From positions 1 to 36,417 of the forward strand of contig CBFHSW010000047.1 in NCBI GenBank assembly GCA_965658595.1: a stretch of DNA of 36,417 nt, in the 5' to 3' direction. The notes under the pieces are model-generated. The model saw only the letters and a list, made by a program, of their open reading frames with translations, searched no databases and was not told the origin of the DNA. A program made the position numbers and the translations under genes. This document shows, in pieces, positions 6,611 through 14,265 of the stretch. Position 1 is the first letter of the stretch, and each line of letters begins with the position of its first letter. This stretch comes from UBA1858 sp965658595 (GTDB lineage: Bacteria; Pseudomonadota; Gammaproteobacteria; UBA4575).

Positions 6611-7480
6611 TCAGGCTTGTGTTTGGTTAAACGCTCTGTCATATGAGCGCACACGATACATGACTCGTTGCTGGTCGGGAATATTCCCATCAGTAAAGGC
6701 AGTGCGTCCGTGCAGTATATTGTTGCAAATTAAACCTTCTCCGGCTCTCAAGGTGTAGTGAATAGCCTCATCGTTACGCAGGAATTGCTCTATCCGCATG
6801 AGTGCATGCTCAATCAAAGGATCTTGCTTCCATTCAACGCTGCGCGAGCGGGCGGTGTAGCGCATCTGTAAATGCTGTGTATGTGGATCTAGATAAAAAA
6901 CTGGGCCAGATTGACTCGCTCTGAGTTGTACGCCATTTTCAATATTAGCGGGTATGGTTAGTGCATCGGGCTGCATTAAAGCCTCGATCAATGCTGGGTC
7001 TTCATCAAATAGGCGGATAAATACCAGCTCATGGTTAAGTAACATGTTTGCACCCCCTTGTTTGGCTGGTTGCTGACAATGCAAGATAAATGAGCGTATG
7101 TGTTGATTGAGTGGATTGTAATAACCATCAGTATGCCAATTAAGCGGGCGATTGGTGTATGGAATATAGCCACTTGCACGACCTAGGGGCATTACTTTTA
7201 GTGCGGATACACTATCGTTATCGGCGCATAAGTGACTGTCCAAACTGGATAAACCGAAAAGTTGAGCCAAGTTTCTGACACATTCTTTATTATTATAATC
7301 GGCATCCACACTATAGAGCGCGAAGTTGTTCACCGCACACTGCCCCGCTAGTGTGGTTAATTCTTGTTGACTCGGCAAAAGAGGATTTTTTAGCTTAATT
7401 GGTGAGAGCGTTGTATAATTCGGCCAGTTTTGTAGACGGGACTCGCGCCACTTGGCGTAATCTGTTTCAAAGTTGAGCAT
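6611..7480 (-). CDS. TauD/TfdA-family Fe(II)/2-oxoglutarate dioxygenase
   Basis: A 289-residue protein with the TauD/TfdA signature. The iron ligands are HTD at His116-Thr-Asp118 (LNWHTDGYYN) and distal His257 (CNNILHGRTAF). An arginine in RVMYRVRSYDR (272-281) binds 2-oxoglutarate. The length is normal for the family. The C-terminal half (RAGEGLICNNILHGRTAF) fits clavaminate-synthase-like members. TauD itself releases sulfite from taurine, but other members act on many substrates, so a link to organosulfur compounds is only suggested by the dsr neighbours. It is the first gene of the minus-strand block, 94 bases before the small 64-residue gene, and divergent from dsrA. Confidence 0.9.
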   Translation of the reverse strand: MLNFETDYAKWRESRLQNWPNYTTLSPIKLKNPLLPSQQELTTLAGQCAVNNFALYSVDADYNNKECVRNLAQLFGLSSLDSHLCADNDSVSALKVMPLGRASGYIPYTNRPLNWHTDGYYNPLNQHIRSFILHCQQPAKQGGANMLLNHELVFIRLFDEDPALIEALMQPDALTIPANIENGVQLRASQSGPVFYLDPHTQHLQMRYTARSRSVEWKQDPLIEHALMRIEQFLRNDEAIHYTLRAGEGLICNNILHGRTAFTDGNIPDQQRVMYRVRSYDRAFNQTQA

Positions 7481-7858
7481 AGATAAGCAATCAAGATGAA
7501 AATGTAGTAATTAAATCGTGAATGTATATTATAGCAAGATTAATCAGACCAATTTACTCAGGTATTGCAATCCTTGTTGGTATGCCGTAAGTATCTATTT
7601 TAAAACAACTTTATTCAGGTGCCCTGGGTTGGTAGTGAATCATGCCTGAAGGGCTATATCCCGGTTGAGATAAAGGCCTTTTAGCATCGCCCCCCATAGG
7701 TAGGATTTTGCTCACACCCTCTCAACTCTAGACTTCGTAACATAATAGCAGTCGCGCACACTTCGGGCTGTAAAATGAATAAATTAACCCTCTGCAGTCA
7801 TCGTGACCACGTCATGACATGACCTAAGAGAACATTTAGGTAAATTAGGAGAATTATA
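7481..7858. promoter_or_regulatory. Divergent control region upstream of the dsr operon
   Basis: 378 bases without a supported gene between the TauD-like gene and dsrA. A possible plus-strand promoter is TTGTTG (7574-7579), 16 bases, TATTTT (7596-7601), which would leave a leader of about 250 bases. The leader has an inverted pair TTCAGG (7614-7619)/CCTGAA (7645-7650) that competes with GCCCT (7621-7625)/AGGGC (7650-7654), a cluster of TGAC half-sites at 7797-7823, and a small hairpin CCTAA (7823-7827)/TTAGG (7836-7840) just before the AGGAG ribosome binding site (7847-7851). A 15-codon frame (7775-7822) lacks a good ribosome binding site. No known riboswitch is recognised. Confidence 0.55.
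7797..7823. promoter_or_regulatory. Cluster of five GTCA/TGAC half-sites (putative operator)
   Basis: Within 27 bases the sequence holds GTCA (7797), TGAC (7804), GTCA (7811), TGAC (7815) and TGAC (7820). The first three are spaced seven bases apart and form overlapping inverted repeats GTCA-TCG-TGAC and TGAC-CAC-GTCA, followed by the perfect palindrome GTCATGAC. The cluster ends 35 bases before the dsrA start. A dimeric repressor or activator site is plausible; the protein is unknown. Confidence 0.35.
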
Positions 7859-9118
7859 ATGGCTGACCAACATCATGATACGCCAATGCTTGATGAGTTA
7901 GAAAACGGACCATGGCCAAGTTTTATTTCAGGAATCAAACGTTTACGCGATAAGCACGATGATCAGCGTATCTCTGGCATGGCTAACGATCTACTCGGTC
8001 AATTAGAACACTCCTATGAGACTCGTAAGGGTTACTGGAAAGGTGGAACCGTGAGTGTATTTGGTTATGGCTCAGGTATTATTCCACGCTTCTCAGAAGT
8101 GGGTAGCTCATTCCCAGAGTCAAAAGAATTTCACACGCTACGTGTACAGCCGCCAGCAGGTAACTACTACACTACAGACATGCTTCGCCAGCTTGGTGAT
8201 AGCTGGGAGAAGTGGGGTTCAGGTCTAGTCACATTCCATGGTCAAACCGGTAACATCATGTTTATCGGCACATCAACAGAAAATACTCAGCATTTCTTCG
8301 ACGAAGTGAACGAATACGGTTGGGACTTAGGTGGCGCAGGTCCATGTGTCCGAACAGGTATGTCATGCGTTGGCGCAGCTCGTTGTGAAATGTCTAATAT
8401 CGATGAGATGAGAATCCATCGTACTTTACTTAACAACTTCACTGATGACGTTCACCGTCCAGCACTTCCTTACAAGTTCAAATTCAAAGTGTCAGGTTGT
8501 GGTAATGACTGCATGAACTCTATCGAGCGCTCTGATTTCGCTATCATTGGTACATGGCGTGATGACATGAAGGTTGATCAAGAAGAAGTTAAGAAGTTCG
8601 TCGCACGCAAAGGCCGCGAGTATGTGATCGACAATGTTGTGACGCGTTGCCCGACTAAAGCATTGTCTCTAAAAGACGATGACACAATGGATGTCGACAA
8701 CCGTAACTGCGTTCGATGCATGCACTGCATGAACGTTATGGTGAAAGCGTTATCACCTGGTGATGACAAAGGTGCAACCATCCTGATTGGTGGTAAGCGT
8801 ACTTTGAAAATCGGTGACTTAATGGGAACAGTAGTTGTTCCATTTATGAAGCTAGACACAGAAGATGATTTTGAAAAACTCACTGAGATGGCAGAAGAGA
8901 CTATTGATTTCTGGGCAGAAAATGGCCTAGAGCACGAGCGTTGTGGTGAGATGGTAGAGCGAATCGGCTTGGTTAACTTCCTAGAAGGTGTGGGTATCGA
9001 CGTTGATCCAAATATGGTCAATGACCCGCGTCAGAGTTCTTATGTTCGTATGGACGGATGGGACGAAGAAGCTGAGAAGTGGTTTAACCGTAAAGCTGAA
9101 GAAAAAGCTGCTAGCTAA
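7859..9118 (+). CDS. dsrA: Dissimilatory sulfite reductase alpha subunit DsrA (oxidative type)
   Basis: DsrA pairs with DsrB in the cytoplasmic sirohaem sulfite reductase, which in sulfur oxidisers runs toward sulfite. The 419-residue length matches the family. Sirohaem-[4Fe-4S] ligands are Cys170-x5-Cys176 (TGMSCVGAARCE) and Cys214-x3-Cys218 (SGCGNDCMNS). The inserted ferredoxin domain has Cys264 (TRCPTKAL) and Cys284-x2-Cys287-x2-Cys290 (NCVRCMHCMN). AGGAG lies seven bases before the ATG. It is the first gene of the operon and is followed after 99 bases, containing a hairpin, by dsrB. Direction of the enzyme is inferred from the accompanying dsrEFH and dsrL. Confidence 0.98.
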   Translation: MADQHHDTPMLDELENGPWPSFISGIKRLRDKHDDQRISGMANDLLGQLEHSYETRKGYWKGGTVSVFGYGSGIIPRFSEVGSSFPESKEFHTLRVQPPAGNYYTTDMLRQLGDSWEKWGSGLVTFHGQTGNIMFIGTSTENTQHFFDEVNEYGWDLGGAGPCVRTGMSCVGAARCEMSNIDEMRIHRTLLNNFTDDVHRPALPYKFKFKVSGCGNDCMNSIERSDFAIIGTWRDDMKVDQEEVKKFVARKGREYVIDNVVTRCPTKALSLKDDDTMDVDNRNCVRCMHCMNVMVKALSPGDDKGATILIGGKRTLKIGDLMGTVVVPFMKLDTEDDFEKLTEMAEETIDFWAENGLEHERCGEMVERIGLVNFLEGVGIDVDPNMVNDPRQSSYVRMDGWDEEAEKWFNRKAEEKAAS

Positions 9119-9160
9119 ACACTCAGTCTACAAACACAGTTTTTAATTTTTTAACTTGAC

Positions 9161-9192
9161 GCTGTTTCTAGTGCTGAATCGCCAGAAACAGT
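9161..9192 (+). other. Hairpin between dsrA and dsrB
   Basis: CTGTTTCT (9162-9169) and AGAAACAG (9184-9191) form a perfect 8-bp stem. Inside the 14-base loop three more pairs (9171-9173 with 9180-9182, one of them G-U) can stack. No T-tract follows, and dsrB with AGGAG at 9207-9211 begins soon after, so this is more likely an mRNA processing or stability element than a terminator. Confidence 0.5.
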
Positions 9193-9217
9193 AGACCTGT
9201 AAGATCAGGAGAATTTG

Positions 9218-10291
9218 ATGTCGCAAGAAAATAGACCCCCTATTGAATCTGGATGCCCAGACGGATTTCAATACATGCACCCCGTTATGCGTAAGAACTA
9301 TGGTGCGTGGGATTACCACGAGCACCCACGTCCAGGTGTACTTCTGCACGTTGCTAAGAACGGTGAGCAGATCTGGACAGTACGTGCAGGTACACAGCGT
9401 ATTCTTGATGTATTCACACTAAGAACATTGTGCGACATTGGTGATAAATATGCTGATGGTTATGTACGCTTTACTATCCGTTCAAATATCGAATATATGG
9501 TTGCTGACGAGTCTAAAGTACAGCCTATGATCGACGCGCTAGAAGCTGAAGGTTTCGTAGTGGGTGGTACTAAGAACTCTGTTGCCATGATTTCACACAC
9601 TCAAGGTTGGTTGCATTGTGATATTCCTGGTACTGACGCATCAGGTGTTGTGAAAGCAATGATGGATGAGTTGATTGATGAGTTCCGTGAGAACAACATG
9701 CCTAACCGTGTGCACATCACGACGTCTTGTTGCCAAATTAATTGTGGTGGTCAAGGTGATATCGCGATCAACGTGCAGCACACTAAGCCGCCAAAGATCA
9801 ACCACGATCTCGTTTCAAATGTATGTGAGCGACCTTCAGTTGTTGCTCGTTGCCCAGTTGCTGCGATTCGCCCAGCACAGGTCAATGGTAAGCCATCGCT
9901 AGAAGTTGATGAGAAGAAATGTATCTGTTGTGGTGCATGCTTCCCACCATGTCCTCCTATGCAGATTAACGATGCTGAGCACTCTAAGCTTGCTATTTGG
10001 GTGGGTGGTAACCACTCAAACGCACGTGGCAAACCAACTTTCCAAAAATTGGTTGCTGCAGGTATTCCAAACAATCCGCCTAGATGGCCAGAAGCGACAG
10101 CAATTGTTAAGCGCATACTTCGTGCCTATAAAGAAGATGCACGTGATTGGGAAAGAATTAACGATTGGGTTGAGCGCGTAGGTTGGCCTCGATTCTTTGA
10201 ATTAACAGAATTACCATTCACGAAGTTCCATATCGATAACTGGAGAGGCGCTCGTCGCAGTCTTAACTCCTCAACTCATATCCGTTTCTAA
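9218..10291 (+). CDS. dsrB: Dissimilatory sulfite reductase beta subunit DsrB
   Basis: The beta subunit of the sirohaem sulfite reductase, 357 residues from the ATG at 9218, which has AGGAG six bases upstream; a TTG three bases earlier is less likely. The sirohaem-cluster region reads HCDIPGTD and TSCCQINCGGQGDIAI (residues 133-184). The ferredoxin domain includes Cys212 (ARCPVAAIRP) and Cys235-x2-Cys238-x2-Cys241-x3-Cys245 (KCICCGACFPPCPP). Together with DsrA it forms the alpha2-beta2 core that receives sulfur from DsrC. dsrE follows after 14 bases. Confidence 0.98.
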   Translation: MSQENRPPIESGCPDGFQYMHPVMRKNYGAWDYHEHPRPGVLLHVAKNGEQIWTVRAGTQRILDVFTLRTLCDIGDKYADGYVRFTIRSNIEYMVADESKVQPMIDALEAEGFVVGGTKNSVAMISHTQGWLHCDIPGTDASGVVKAMMDELIDEFRENNMPNRVHITTSCCQINCGGQGDIAINVQHTKPPKINHDLVSNVCERPSVVARCPVAAIRPAQVNGKPSLEVDEKKCICCGACFPPCPPMQINDAEHSKLAIWVGGNHSNARGKPTFQKLVAAGIPNNPPRWPEATAIVKRILRAYKEDARDWERINDWVERVGWPRFFELTELPFTKFHIDNWRGARRSLNSSTHIRF

Positions 10292-10305
10292 TAAGGTAGT
10301 TGATT

Positions 10306-10698
10306 GTGAAATATGGAATATTAGTAAACGAAGGACCGTATACCCATCAAGCTTCGGATACTGCTTATAAGTTTGCAAAAGCAGCGATCGAAAAGGGGCA
10401 TGATGTTTTTCGCGTGTTTTTCTATCACGATGGTGTGAATAACGGTACTGCTTTAGCGGTACCGCCTCAAGATGATCGTCACATTCCTAATCAGTGGTCT
10501 GAGTTAGCAAAAGACCATGGTGTAGATTTGGTGTTATGTGTGGCTGCTGCTCAACGTCGAGGCATACTCGATGAAGACGAAGCTAAGCGTAACGGCAAGA
10601 CTTCACACAATATGATTGAAGGTTTTCGTATCTCTGGCTTAGGGCAGTTGATCGAGGCCGGTATTCAGGCAGACCGCATGGTCGTGTTTGGCGATTAA
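10306..10698 (+). CDS. dsrE: Sulfur transfer protein DsrE
   Basis: DsrE is the persulfide-carrying subunit of the DsrE2F2H2 complex that hands sulfur to DsrC. From the GTG at 10306 the protein is 130 residues and starts MKYGILVNEGPYTHQASDTA, as expected for DsrE; a TTG at 10300 would sit too close to the AAGG ribosome binding site. The active cysteine is Cys78 in DLVLCVAAAQRRG, the same number as in Allochromatium DsrE. The presence of dsrEFH is a hallmark of sulfur oxidisers rather than sulfate reducers. dsrF follows after 14 bases. Confidence 0.96.
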   Translation: MKYGILVNEGPYTHQASDTAYKFAKAAIEKGHDVFRVFFYHDGVNNGTALAVPPQDDRHIPNQWSELAKDHGVDLVLCVAAAQRRGILDEDEAKRNGKTSHNMIEGFRISGLGQLIEAGIQADRMVVFGD

Positions 10699-10712
10699 TT
10701 AGGAGCATAGCG

Positions 10713-11135
10713 ATGGAAAATGAAGAGGGTCAGGTAATTAAGAAATTCATGTATATGAACCGTAAGTCGCCTTATGGAACTATATATGCATTAGAATCAT
10801 TAGAAGTTGTATTAATTGCAGCAGCATTCGATCAAGACGTTAGTTTAGTTTTTGCTGATGATGGTGTATATCAGCTGACTAACAATCAAAGCACTGAAGA
10901 TATTGGCATGAAGAATTTTTCTCCAACTTATTCAGCGCTGGGTGACTACGATATTAATAAGATTTATATCGAGAAAGAATCACTCGAAGAGCGTGGTTTA
11001 ACTTTAGATGATCTTCAGGCACTCACTTATGAAGACGAAGATGATGATTGGGCAGAAAAAGACTCAATACATCTCGTTTCGCGTGCAGAGTTGGCAGAAG
11101 TGATTGACCAACAAGACGTAGTCTTTAGTTTTTAA
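10713..11135 (+). CDS. dsrF: Sulfur relay protein DsrF
   Basis: The second DsrE-fold subunit of the DsrEFH heterohexamer, 140 residues. It starts with an acidic MENEEGQVIKK extension, then KFMYMNRKSPYGTIYALESL and the VVLIAAAFDQDVSLVFADDG strand-turn-strand of the fold. Like other DsrF proteins it has no cysteine at the DsrE active position, fitting its structural role in the complex. AGGAG lies seven bases before the ATG. It sits ten bases before dsrH. Confidence 0.95.
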   Translation: MENEEGQVIKKFMYMNRKSPYGTIYALESLEVVLIAAAFDQDVSLVFADDGVYQLTNNQSTEDIGMKNFSPTYSALGDYDINKIYIEKESLEERGLTLDDLQALTYEDEDDDWAEKDSIHLVSRAELAEVIDQQDVVFSF

Positions 11136-11145
11136 AGGATTCGAT

Positions 11146-11454
11146 ATGGCAATGCTACACACAGTAAACAAAAGCCCATTTGAGAGAAATGCGCTTGAAT
11201 CATGTATTCGATTAGCAAAAGCAGGTAGTTCTGTGTTGTTAATTGAAGATGGAGTTATCGCGGCTATGCAGGGTACTAAGTACTCAAGTGCAATTACAGA
11301 CGCGATGGCGAATATTACATTTTACGTGCTTGGTCCCGATTTAAAAGCGCGCGGGCTAAGTGAAAGTAATATTGTGGAGGGCGTCAAGGTAGTGGACTAT
11401 GACGGTTTTGTAGATCTTACAGCTGACAATGAGTCGGTCCAATCTTGGCTATAA
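11146..11454 (+). CDS. dsrH: Sulfur relay protein DsrH
   Basis: The smallest subunit of DsrEFH, 102 residues, related to TusB. The conserved cysteine is Cys20 in FERNALESCIRLAKAG, matching the position in Allochromatium DsrH. GSSVLLIEDGVIAAMQGTKY and KVVDYDGFVDLT are family-typical. AAGGA lies six bases before the ATG. It is followed after 43 bases by dsrC, whose product accepts sulfur from this complex. Confidence 0.95.
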   Translation: MAMLHTVNKSPFERNALESCIRLAKAGSSVLLIEDGVIAAMQGTKYSSAITDAMANITFYVLGPDLKARGLSESNIVEGVKVVDYDGFVDLTADNESVQSWL

Positions 11455-11497
11455 TTACTAGCAACACGCGCTTAGCAAACATTAACAGGAGAAAATC

Positions 11498-11830
11498 ATG
11501 GCAATAGAAGTTGACGGCCAAAGTTACGAAACTGATGAAGAGGGTTACCTCGCTGATCTTAATCAATGGCGTCCAGAGCTAGGTGAAGCTATGGCTATCG
11601 CTGATGGGGCACCTCTTCAAGAAGATCACTGGGAAGTTATTAACTTTCTTCGTGAATACTATGAAGAATACCAAATTGCTCCAGCAGTTCGAGTGCTTAC
11701 TAAAGCCATTGGTAAGAAGTTAGGTAAAGAAAAAGGTAATAGTAAATACTTGTATGAACTATTCCCTTATGGCCCAGCGAAGCAAGCTTGTAAGTATGCA
11801 GGTCTTCCAAAGCCAACTGGTTGCGTTTAA
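11498..11830 (+). CDS. dsrC: Sulfur carrier protein DsrC
   Basis: DsrC is the substrate-carrying protein that links DsrEFH, DsrAB and the DsrMKJOP complex by cycling through persulfide, trisulfide and disulfide states. This 110-residue copy has both redox cysteines on the C-terminal arm: Cys98 (KQACKYAG) and penultimate Cys109 (PTGCV), 11 apart as in known DsrC. The start MAIEVDGQSYETDEEGYL and the EDHWEVINFLREYYEE helix are canonical. AGGAG lies seven bases before the ATG. A terminator follows, separating it from dsrM. Compare the cysteine-less paralogue at 5171-5512. Confidence 0.98.
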   Translation: MAIEVDGQSYETDEEGYLADLNQWRPELGEAMAIADGAPLQEDHWEVINFLREYYEEYQIAPAVRVLTKAIGKKLGKEKGNSKYLYELFPYGPAKQACKYAGLPKPTGCV

Positions 11831-11861
11831 TCAGTACTGACTATAACAGTCATGATTTGAG

Positions 11862-11893
11862 AGCATCGCATACATGTGTGTGCGATGCTTTTT
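11862..11893 (+). terminator. Intrinsic terminator/attenuator between dsrC and dsrM
   Basis: AGCATCGCA (11862-11870) and TGCGATGCT (11881-11889) form a perfect 9-bp stem with a 10-base loop, followed by a T-tract (11889-11893). It sits 31 bases after the dsrC stop. The short T-tract suggests partial termination, giving more dsrA-C than dsrM-P transcript, which fits DsrC being needed in large amounts. Confidence 0.85.
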
Positions 11894-11938
11894 CAAATCA
11901 CCGCTTAAGATCCCTACCGTAAAAAATATTCAAAACCG

Positions 11939-12664
11939 ATGTCTCTAACATTTGCAATTTTATTTTATCTGGCTACAGCAATTCTTGTATTTGGTCTAGC
12001 GTTTCGTGTTCGCAAATACATTAAGACGCCCGCTCCATTGAAAATACCTACCACGCCTGCGCCTACAACGAGAGGTGGAGTGGCTTTTAGAATGGTTAAG
12101 GAATTAACGATCTTTGAAAGTTTATTCAAGTCCAATAAGTGGATTTGGTTGTTTGGTTGGTTATTCCACATGGGCATGCTGTTAGTATTACTTAGACATC
12201 TTCGTTACTTTACAGATCCAGTATGGTGGTGGGTACAGCTCATTCAACCATTTGGTAAATATGCCTCAATATTGATGCTAGTGGGTCTTGCTGGACTGCT
12301 ATTGCGTCGTGTTGTTGTTGACCGCGTGCGTTATATATCAGCACCGTCAGATTATTTGATGTTATTACTTATCATCGGCATCGGTGCTACAGGTGCACTT
12401 ATGACTTTTGTAACTAACGCAGACATAATAACCCTGAAGGATTACCTACTCGGATTAATGGTGTTTGACGTTCGTACATTGCCAATGGATCCAATATTAC
12501 TTGTACACCTTTTCTTGGTGATCCTTTTAATGGCAATCTTCCCTATATCAAAATTATTACATGCGCCAGGTATATTCTTTAGCCCGACGCGAAATCAAGT
12601 TGATAATCCAAGAGAGCGCAGACATGTGGCGAATTGGGCGATCAAGCTAGAATCATCAGAATAA
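11939..12664 (+). CDS. dsrM: Membrane cytochrome b subunit DsrM
   Basis: DsrM is the NarI-like dihaem cytochrome b of the DsrMKJOP complex, anchored in the inner membrane next to DsrK. The 241-residue protein has about five membrane helices: near residues 3-22, 68-85, 103-122, 138-156 and 183-203. Histidines that could bind haem include those in WLFHMGMLLVLLRHLRYF and PILLVHLFLVILL. A Pro-rich linker follows the first helix (KTPAPLKIPTTPAPTT). No clear ribosome binding site precedes the ATG, which follows the terminator by 45 bases; this gene may need its own promoter or read-through. dsrK begins ten bases after its stop. Confidence 0.95.
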   Translation: MSLTFAILFYLATAILVFGLAFRVRKYIKTPAPLKIPTTPAPTTRGGVAFRMVKELTIFESLFKSNKWIWLFGWLFHMGMLLVLLRHLRYFTDPVWWWVQLIQPFGKYASILMLVGLAGLLLRRVVVDRVRYISAPSDYLMLLLIIGIGATGALMTFVTNADIITLKDYLLGLMVFDVRTLPMDPILLVHLFLVILLMAIFPISKLLHAPGIFFSPTRNQVDNPRERRHVANWAIKLESSE

Positions 12665-12674
12665 GAGAACGGAA

Positions 12675-14219
12675 ATGGCTAAGGTAGAATTTGCAACTCC
12701 AGAACTAAAGGAATATCCAATTATTCCTAAACTGCAGAAAGACGCGATGGCTCATAGCAGCCCTTACATCGCCAAAGAGCAGTTTCAAACGCCTCTCGGT
12801 TATCCGGGTGAGTTAGTTGATAACTGGAAAGAAGTTGCCATTGCCCGCATGGGTGAGCTGACAGAGAAATATCGCTCTCTACAAGTATTTCTAGATTCAT
12901 GTGTTAAATGTGGTGCATGCACAGACAAATGTCATTACTACTTAGGCACAACTGATCCAAAAAATATGCCAGTAGCACGTCAGGATTTATTTCGTAAAGT
13001 CTATCGTCGCTATTACACACTCGCGGGCAAGCTAGTTCCTAAGCTGGTCGGCGCCGAAGATCTCACCGAAGAAGTGCTAGATGATTGGTACACCTACTTC
13101 CATCAATGTTCACAATGTCGCCGATGTTCTGTTTATTGTCCATATGGTATCGATACAGCAGAGATTTCAATGGCCGCACGTGAAGTTATGGATTCCATCG
13201 GTAAAGGCCAAAAATACTGTAATGAGATTATCGGTAAGGCGCAGACACTAGGTAATAACTTAGGCCTGCCAGAGCCAGCACTGGTCGATACATTAGAAGG
13301 ATTAGAAGAAGACGTAGAAGATGAGACTGGTGTAGCGGTTAAATTTCCACTAGATGTTAAAGGTGCGGATATATTATTGATCACACCCTCTGCTGATTTC
13401 TTTGCTGAACCTCACATCGATGGTCTGATTGGTTATGCGAAAGTATTTCATGAGGCAGGTGCCTCTTGGACTATGAGCTCATACGCTAGTGAAGCTGCTA
13501 ACTTTGGTATGTTCATTGGTAGTTACGAGAATATGCGTACATTGGCGTTGCGTATTCGTCAGGCAGCACTTGATCTAGGCGTTAAACGCATCGTATTTGG
13601 AGAATGTGGACACGCATGGCGAGTTGCTTACAGCTTCTTAAATACATTGGCTGGCCCATTTGATTTCTTGGATCAAAACTATCCAGTACCACAGCATATT
13701 TGCGAATATACACATGATCTCATTCAGAAGAATGAGATCACATTAGATAAGTCAGAGAACGATCACATGACACTGACATTCCATGATTCATGTAATGTGG
13801 CACGAGCGTCACGCATGGGTGATGAGCCAGGTGGTCAATTTACTATTCCTCGTGACATCATTAAGGCCAGTTGTAATAACTTCTATGATATGCCAGAGCA
13901 TGCTATCAAAGAAGGAACCTACTGTTGTGGTGGTGGCGGTGGATTGTTGACAGATGATTTGATTGAATTGCGTGTCAAAGGTGCTTTGCCACGAATGGAA
14001 GCTCTCAAACATGTAACAGAAAACAATGGTGTGACACATATGGCTGCTATCTGCGCCATTTGTAAAAGCCAATTTTCAAAGGTATTCCCTTACTACGATT
14101 TTTCGTTGGACCAAGTGGTTAGCGTCCATCAATTAGTTAGTAATGCCATCGTACTCACCCAAGAAGATTCTGGTGATAGCGATGAGAGTAAAGAATCAGA
14201 CGATGTCGAAGCGGCATAG
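12675..14219 (+). CDS. dsrK: HdrD-like iron-sulfur protein DsrK
   Basis: DsrK is the catalytic cytoplasmic subunit of DsrMKJOP, related to heterodisulfide reductase HdrD, and is thought to act on the DsrC disulfide or trisulfide. The 514-residue protein has two [4Fe-4S] ferredoxin motifs, Cys76-x2-Cys79-x2-Cys82-x3-Cys86 (SCVKCGACTDKC) and QCSQCRRCSVYCP near residue 145. Two CCG-type cysteine motifs follow: GECGHAWR, and TFHDSCNVAR with YCCGGGGGLL, which bind the unusual catalytic cluster. The C-terminal tail is acidic and Ser-rich. dsrL follows after 46 bases. Confidence 0.97.
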   Translation: MAKVEFATPELKEYPIIPKLQKDAMAHSSPYIAKEQFQTPLGYPGELVDNWKEVAIARMGELTEKYRSLQVFLDSCVKCGACTDKCHYYLGTTDPKNMPVARQDLFRKVYRRYYTLAGKLVPKLVGAEDLTEEVLDDWYTYFHQCSQCRRCSVYCPYGIDTAEISMAAREVMDSIGKGQKYCNEIIGKAQTLGNNLGLPEPALVDTLEGLEEDVEDETGVAVKFPLDVKGADILLITPSADFFAEPHIDGLIGYAKVFHEAGASWTMSSYASEAANFGMFIGSYENMRTLALRIRQAALDLGVKRIVFGECGHAWRVAYSFLNTLAGPFDFLDQNYPVPQHICEYTHDLIQKNEITLDKSENDHMTLTFHDSCNVARASRMGDEPGGQFTIPRDIIKASCNNFYDMPEHAIKEGTYCCGGGGGLLTDDLIELRVKGALPRMEALKHVTENNGVTHMAAICAICKSQFSKVFPYYDFSLDQVVSVHQLVSNAIVLTQEDSGDSDESKESDDVEAA

Positions 14220-14265
14220 TCTTAATGTTTAAAATTTAATAGTTAGTTTAACTAGGAGCAAAGTT

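Noticed and set aside
7775..7822. 15-codon leader peptide gene upstream of dsrA
   Set aside because: No good ribosome binding site and no codon run typical of attenuators; kept only as an observation in the leader.
4864..7858. CRISPR array near the Cas6-like gene
   Set aside because: No regularly spaced direct repeats of 25-40 bases were seen here or elsewhere in the window.
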